From: CBFGTJ01 sp965651815
GTDB taxonomy: Bacteria > Actinomycetota > Acidimicrobiia > Acidimicrobiales > Microtrichaceae
DNA length: 16,084 nucleotides
Assembly (NCBI GenBank): GCA_965651815.1
Contig: CBFGTJ010000058.1
Coordinates: 1 to 16,084 of the forward strand
Direction of reading: 5' to 3'
Shown here: piece by piece, positions 12,920-16,084 of the stretch
Numbering within the stretch: position 1 is the stretch's first letter
How the letters are laid out: every line of letters begins with the position of its first letter
Translations under genes and position numbers: made by a program
Notes under the pieces: model-generated
The model's database searches: none
Seen by the model: the letters and a program-made list of their open reading frames with translations, nothing else
Told to the model about the DNA's origin: nothing

Positions 12920-13653
12920 CAACCGGGGATCGGGGCGAGCCCTCGACCCAGCACCTCGGCGATCGGGTAGGCCACCGCGTCACCGCGGCGCGCGTCGCGC
13001 GCCGCGACGAGGCCGACGACCCGGCCCTCGGCGTCCAGCACGGCGCCCCCGGAGCTGCCGCCCCGCACCGGGACGTCGACGAGGAGCACGTCGCTGGAGC
13101 CCCCGTACGCCGCCCGGCGCTCGACCGACACCACCCGGCCCGAGCCGAGCGCGGCGGCGCCGTCGGGGTGCCCGGCGACCGTGACCGCCTGCCCCTCGAC
13201 CGGCTCCGGACCCAGCGCCAGGGGATCGAGCAGGTCGAGGTCCCCGGGATCGGCGAGCTCCAGCACGGCGGCGTCCCGACCCGGAACCGCGCCACGCACC
13301 GTGGCCGCCGCGGTGCTGCCGTCGGGCAGCCGCAGCGTGGCGGTCCCGGCGCCGACGACCACGTGCGCGTTGGTCAGCAGCTCCACCCCGTCACCCCGGC
13401 GCACCGCGGTCGCGGAGGCCTGCCGCACCTTCCCGCAGCCACCCGCCTCGACCTCCACCACCGCGCCCGCGGCCGCGGCCGCGACCCGCTCGTCGACGCC
13501 GGCGTCACGCTCGAGGCGCGCGGCGGCGACCTCCGCCGCGGGTCCGTCCGACGGGTCGGTGCCGGCCCCCACGCTGACCCCGTGCAGCACCACGCCGGTG
13601 CACGCACCCACGAGGAGCGCGACCGCGAGCTGCACGACGAAGCGATGACCCAT
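12916..13653 (-). CDS. membrane-anchored trypsin-like (S1/HtrA-type) serine protease
   Basis: A 245-residue extracytoplasmic serine protease. A hydrophobic anchor or signal spans about residues 5-26 (FVVQLAVALLVGACTGVVLH). The catalytic triad is H97 (LLTNAHVVV), D127 (PGRDAAVLEL) and S201 (VRGGSSGGAVLD), in the order and spacing of trypsin-like proteases. VVGLVAARD follows the nucleophile as in the S1C group. There is no PDZ domain, unlike DegP, so it resembles short actinobacterial proteases. C73 (GGCGKV) and the C-terminal C245 could form a disulfide. The start is uncertain: ATG 13653 is used, but GTG 13671 would add six residues. Neither has a good ribosome site, and the GTG falls inside an inverted repeat. 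The stop shares the CTAG palindrome with the stop of the Mrp gene. The substrate is unknown. Confidence 0.85.
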   Translation of the reverse strand: MGHRFVVQLAVALLVGACTGVVLHGVSVGAGTDPSDGPAAEVAAARLERDAGVDERVAAAAAGAVVEVEAGGCGKVRQASATAVRRGDGVELLTNAHVVVGAGTATLRLPDGSTAAATVRGAVPGRDAAVLELADPGDLDLLDPLALGPEPVEGQAVTVAGHPDGAAALGSGRVVSVERRAAYGGSSDVLLVDVPVRGGSSGGAVLDAEGRVVGLVAARDARRGDAVAYPIAEVLGRGLAPIPGC

Positions 13654-13662
13654 CCACCGCAA

Positions 13663-13685
13663 CGTGACCACGGAGAGTGGTCACG
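13663..13685. promoter_or_regulatory. 9-bp inverted repeat between meaB and the protease gene
   Basis: CGTGACCAC (13663-13671) pairs perfectly with GTGGTCACG (13677-13685) around GGAGA. It lies 40 bp past the meaB stop and 10 bp before the protease ATG, so it could be the meaB terminator or an operator at the protease promoter. Confidence 0.45.
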
Positions 13686-13702
13686 GGGCAAGGGGGCAGA
13701 AG

Positions 13703-13732
13703 TGCTCAGCGCACCGACACCTGCTCAGCGCA
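13703..13732. repeat. 11-bp direct repeat at the end of meaB
   Basis: TGCTCAGCGCA occurs at 13703-13713 and 13722-13732. The second copy includes the meaB stop codon. Confidence 0.8.
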
Positions 13733-14714
13733 AGGAGACGTACAGGGCCCAGACGTCCTCGACCGCCGAGGTCGGCGTGGTCTTGCCCGACCGGACGAGC
13801 TCCTCGTGCTCGCGGAGGGCCTCGGTGACCTCGGGGTAGCTCCGCAGGTCGTCGCGGAGCCGGTCGTCCAGCATCGACCACATCCACCGGACCTGCTGGT
13901 CCCGCCGCTTCTCCTCCAGCTCACCGGTGGCCGACAGCCGCGCCCGGTGCACCAGCACCTGGCGCCACAGCTCGTCGAGCCCCTCGTTGTGCAGGCCCGA
14001 GCAGAGCAGCACCGGCGGGGTCCAGGTCGGCGAGGTGGGTTGCAGCAGGTGGAGGGCGGCCCGGTAGTCCGCCGCGGCGCGCTCGGCCCGTTCCCGGTTG
14101 TCCCCGTCGGCCTTGTTGATCGCGATCAGGTCCGCGAGCTCGAGCACACCCTTCTTGATGCCCTGGAGGTCGTCGCCGGCACCGGCGAGCATCAGCACCA
14201 GGAAGAAGTCGACCATGTCGGCGACGACGGTCTCGGACTGGCCGACCCCCACCGTCTCGACCAGCACCACGTCGAACCCGGCGGCCTCGCACACGAGGAT
14301 CGTCTCGCGGGTGGACCGGGCGACCCCGCCGAGCGTCGCCCCCGCGGGTGACGGCCTGATGAACGCGTCGGGGTCGACCGCGAGGCGCTCCATGCGGGTC
14401 TTGTCACCGAGGATCGAGCCGCCGGTGCGGGAGCTGGTGGGGTCCACCGCGAGCACCGCGACGCGGTGGCCCGCCGAGGTGAGGTTCACCCCGAGCTGGT
14501 CGATGAAGGTGGACTTCCCGACGCCCGGCACGCCGGTGATGCCGACGCGGTGGGCGCCGCCCGTGTGGGGGAGCAGCCGCTCGAGCACCTCGCGCGCCGC
14601 CTCGCGGTGGCGGGGGCTCCTGCTCTCCACGAGGGTGATCGTGCGCGCGAGGACGGCACGGTCCCCGGCGAGCACGCCCTCGACGTACGCATCGACGCTC
14701 AGCGGGGCGGCCAT
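13725..14714 (-). CDS. meaB: MeaB/ArgK-family GTPase chaperone of methylmalonyl-CoA mutase
   Basis: A G3E-family P-loop GTPase that loads and protects the B12 cofactor of methylmalonyl-CoA mutase (human homologue MMAA). The protein has 329 residues, the usual size. Motifs are the Walker A GVPGVGKST (61-69), the MeaB signature DPTSSRTGGSILGDKTRM (91-108), ETVGVGQSE (153-161) with the switch region, and the base-recognition NKAD (200-203). The C-terminal helical dimerisation region is complete. The start ATG at 14714 lies 10 bp after the mutase stop, with no Shine-Dalgarno in between, which suggests translational coupling. The direct neighbour is the large subunit of the mutase, confirming the role. 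The older name ArgK (arginine/ornithine transport kinase) is a misassignment for this family. Confidence 0.96.
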   Translation of the reverse strand: MAAPLSVDAYVEGVLAGDRAVLARTITLVESRSPRHREAAREVLERLLPHTGGAHRVGITGVPGVGKSTFIDQLGVNLTSAGHRVAVLAVDPTSSRTGGSILGDKTRMERLAVDPDAFIRPSPAGATLGGVARSTRETILVCEAAGFDVVLVETVGVGQSETVVADMVDFFLVLMLAGAGDDLQGIKKGVLELADLIAINKADGDNRERAERAAADYRAALHLLQPTSPTWTPPVLLCSGLHNEGLDELWRQVLVHRARLSATGELEEKRRDQQVRWMWSMLDDRLRDDLRSYPEVTEALREHEELVRSGKTTPTSAVEDVWALYVSLR

Positions 14715-14724
14715 CGGTGCGGGG

Positions 14725-16084
14725 TCAGTCCCGCGACGGCAGCTCGTAGCCGAGGCGGTCCGCCAGGCGGTCGAGCAGGTCGTCGGCGGCCTCGTGGATC
14801 ACGGTGCCGGGACCGAACACGGCGACGGCACCGGCCGCGTGCAGCTCCTCGTGGTCCTGGGGCGGGATCACGCCGCCGACGACGACCATGATGTCGTCCC
14901 GCCCCATGGCGGCGAGCTCCTTGCGGAGCTCCGGCACGAGGGTGAGGTGGCCCGCCGCGAGCGAGGACGCACCCACGACGTGCACGTCGGCCTCGACCGC
15001 CTGCCGGGCCGCCTCCGCCGGGGTCTGGAACAGCGGTCCGATGTCGACGTCCCAGCCGAGGTCGGCGAAGGCCGAGGCGATGACCTTCTGCCCGCGGTCG
15101 TGGCCGTCCTGGCCCATCTTGGCGAGCAGGATGCGCGGCCGGCGGCCGTCCGCCGCCTCGAACGCCTCCACCTTCCTGCGCACGTGGTCCACGATCCCTC
15201 CCCGCTCGCCGAGCTCGCTGCGGTAGACGCCGGAGATGGAGCGGATCTCGGCGCGGTGCCGGCCGAAGGCCTTCTCGAGCGCGTCGCTGATCTCCCCGAC
15301 GCTCGCCTTGGCCCGTGCCGCCTCGACGGACAGCTCCAGCAGGTTGCCCTCGCCCGATCCGGCCGCCTCGGTCAGCGCGTCGAGGGCACGCCGGACCGCG
15401 TCGGGATCGCGCTCGGCGCGCAGCTTCTCCAGCTTGGCGATCTGCCCGGCGCGCACCGCGGAGTTGTCGATCTTCAGCACGTCGATCTGCTCGTCGGCCT
15501 CGACGCGGTACTTGTTCACGCCGATCACCGGCTGCTGGCCCGAGTCGATGCGGGCCTGGGTCCGGGCGGCGGTCTCCTCGATGCGGAGCTTGGGGACGCC
15601 GGCCTCGATCGCCTTGGCCATGCCGCCGAGCTCCTCGACCTCGCGGATGTGCTCGAGCGCCCGCTTCGCGATCTCCGCGGTGAGCCGCTCGACGTAGTAG
15701 CTGCCGCCCCACGGGTCGATGACCCGGGTGGTGCCGGACTCCTGCGCGAGGAACAGCTGGGTGTTGCGCGCGATGCGGGCCGAGAAGTCGGTGGGCAGGG
15801 CGAGCGCCTCGTCGAGCGCGTTCGTGTGGAGGCTCTGGGTGTGCCCCTGCGTGGACGCCATCGCCTCGATGCAGGTGCGGATGACGTTGTTGAACACGTC
15901 CTGCGCGGTGAGCGACCAGCCGGAGGTCTGCGAGTGCGTGCGCAGCGACAGCGACTTGGGGTTCTGCGGGTCGAAGTGCTCCTTCATGAGCTTCGCCCAC
16001 AGCAGGCGCGCCGCCCGCATCTTGGCGACCTCCATGAAGAAGTTCATGCCGATCGCCCAGAAGAACGACAGCCGCGGCGCGAAC
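14725..16084 (-). CDS. mutB: methylmalonyl-CoA mutase large subunit, N-terminal part outside the window
   Basis: An adenosylcobalamin enzyme interconverting (R)-methylmalonyl-CoA and succinyl-CoA, linking propionate, odd-chain lipid and branched amino-acid breakdown to the TCA cycle. About 452 C-terminal residues are visible; family members have about 730, so some 280 residues with the first part of the TIM barrel are cut by the window edge. The frame is open through 16084 with FAPRLSFFWAIGMNFFMEVA. Barrel motifs include RTHSQTSGWSLTAQDVFNN and GHTQSLHTNALDEALALPTD, close to mycobacterial MutB. The C-terminal B12 domain has the base-off motif DGHDRG (within KMGQDGHDRGQKV), VVGASSLAAGH and VVVGGVIPPQD. 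All key cobalamin residues are present, so this is the catalytic subunit. The small subunit would be expected upstream, to the right of the window. Confidence 0.96.
   Translation of the reverse strand, partial: FAPRLSFFWAIGMNFFMEVAKMRAARLLWAKLMKEHFDPQNPKSLSLRTHSQTSGWSLTAQDVFNNVIRTCIEAMASTQGHTQSLHTNALDEALALPTDFSARIARNTQLFLAQESGTTRVIDPWGGSYYVERLTAEIAKRALEHIREVEELGGMAKAIEAGVPKLRIEETAARTQARIDSGQQPVIGVNKYRVEADEQIDVLKIDNSAVRAGQIAKLEKLRAERDPDAVRRALDALTEAAGSGEGNLLELSVEAARAKASVGEISDALEKAFGRHRAEIRSISGVYRSELGERGGIVDHVRRKVEAFEAADGRRPRILLAKMGQDGHDRGQKVIASAFADLGWDVDIGPLFQTPAEAARQAVEADVHVVGASSLAAGHLTLVPELRKELAAMGRDDIMVVVGGVIPPQDHEELHAAGAVAVFGPGTVIHEAADDLLDRLADRLGYELPSRD

Noticed and set aside
1..16084. Mobile element, prophage, toxin-antitoxin, defence system or CRISPR array
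   Set aside because: No transposase, integrase, phage gene, regular spaced repeats or defence-type domain was found; base composition is uniform and the genes are core metabolism or regulation.
14725..16084. Possible isobutyryl-CoA or ethylmalonyl-CoA mutase instead of methylmalonyl-CoA mutase
   Set aside because: The visible part matches mycobacterial MutB over the barrel and B12 domain in one chain and is followed by meaB. However, substrate-determining residues in the N-terminal half are outside the window, so a small doubt remains.

Overview
The window is about 16 kb of very GC-rich DNA with gene-dense, mostly minus-strand coding and many GTG starts. Several features point to Actinomycetota: a GSII glutamine synthetase beside a GlnA2-type GSI, a GlnR-like orphan regulator, a SufR-type iron-sulfur regulator, a mycobacterial-like methylmalonyl-CoA mutase, and leaderless-looking promoters (TAnnnT hexamers 6-8 nt before a start codon). 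A deep, non-Streptomyces lineage such as Acidimicrobiia is possible, but I cannot fix the class from sequence alone. I see no mobile element, CRISPR array, rRNA or intact tRNA. This looks like ordinary chromosome rather than an island.

Layout: 1-1272 (minus) is the start of a Tad/Flp pilus operon, with a TadZ/CpaE-like ATPase overlapping a CpaF/TadA ATPase that runs off the left edge. 1467-2405 (minus) is a group 2 RpoD-like sigma factor. 2700-3293 (minus) is a ferritin-like helical protein of unknown function. 3394-3888 (plus) is a MarR regulator whose 3' end overlaps glutamine-dependent NAD+ synthetase (3873-5606, minus).

5677-8881 is a nitrogen-assimilation unit: glnII (GSII, minus), a divergent control region, a GlnA2-like GSI (plus), and an OmpR/GlnR-type regulator with a degenerate receiver. 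The control region holds four half-sites at exact 11-bp spacing that resemble a GlnR box, so the regulator downstream may control both synthetases.

8912-9457 (minus) holds a 52-residue single-pass membrane protein and a RidA-family protein. 9545-10489 (plus) is a predicted Tat-exported lipoprotein with a thioredoxin-like domain and a CX4C motif. 10525-12919 is an iron-sulfur module: an ErpA-type carrier and a SufR-like repressor (minus), divergent from an Mrp/ApbC carrier (plus). 12916-13653 (minus) is a membrane-anchored trypsin-like protease. 13725-16084 (minus) is the MeaB GTPase chaperone following the large subunit of methylmalonyl-CoA mutase, which is cut by the right edge.

Most genes belong to known families. 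The parts most worth following up are the nitrogen control region and its likely regulator, the set of leaderless promoters, the lipoprotein with its unusual cysteine spacing, and the small membrane protein.
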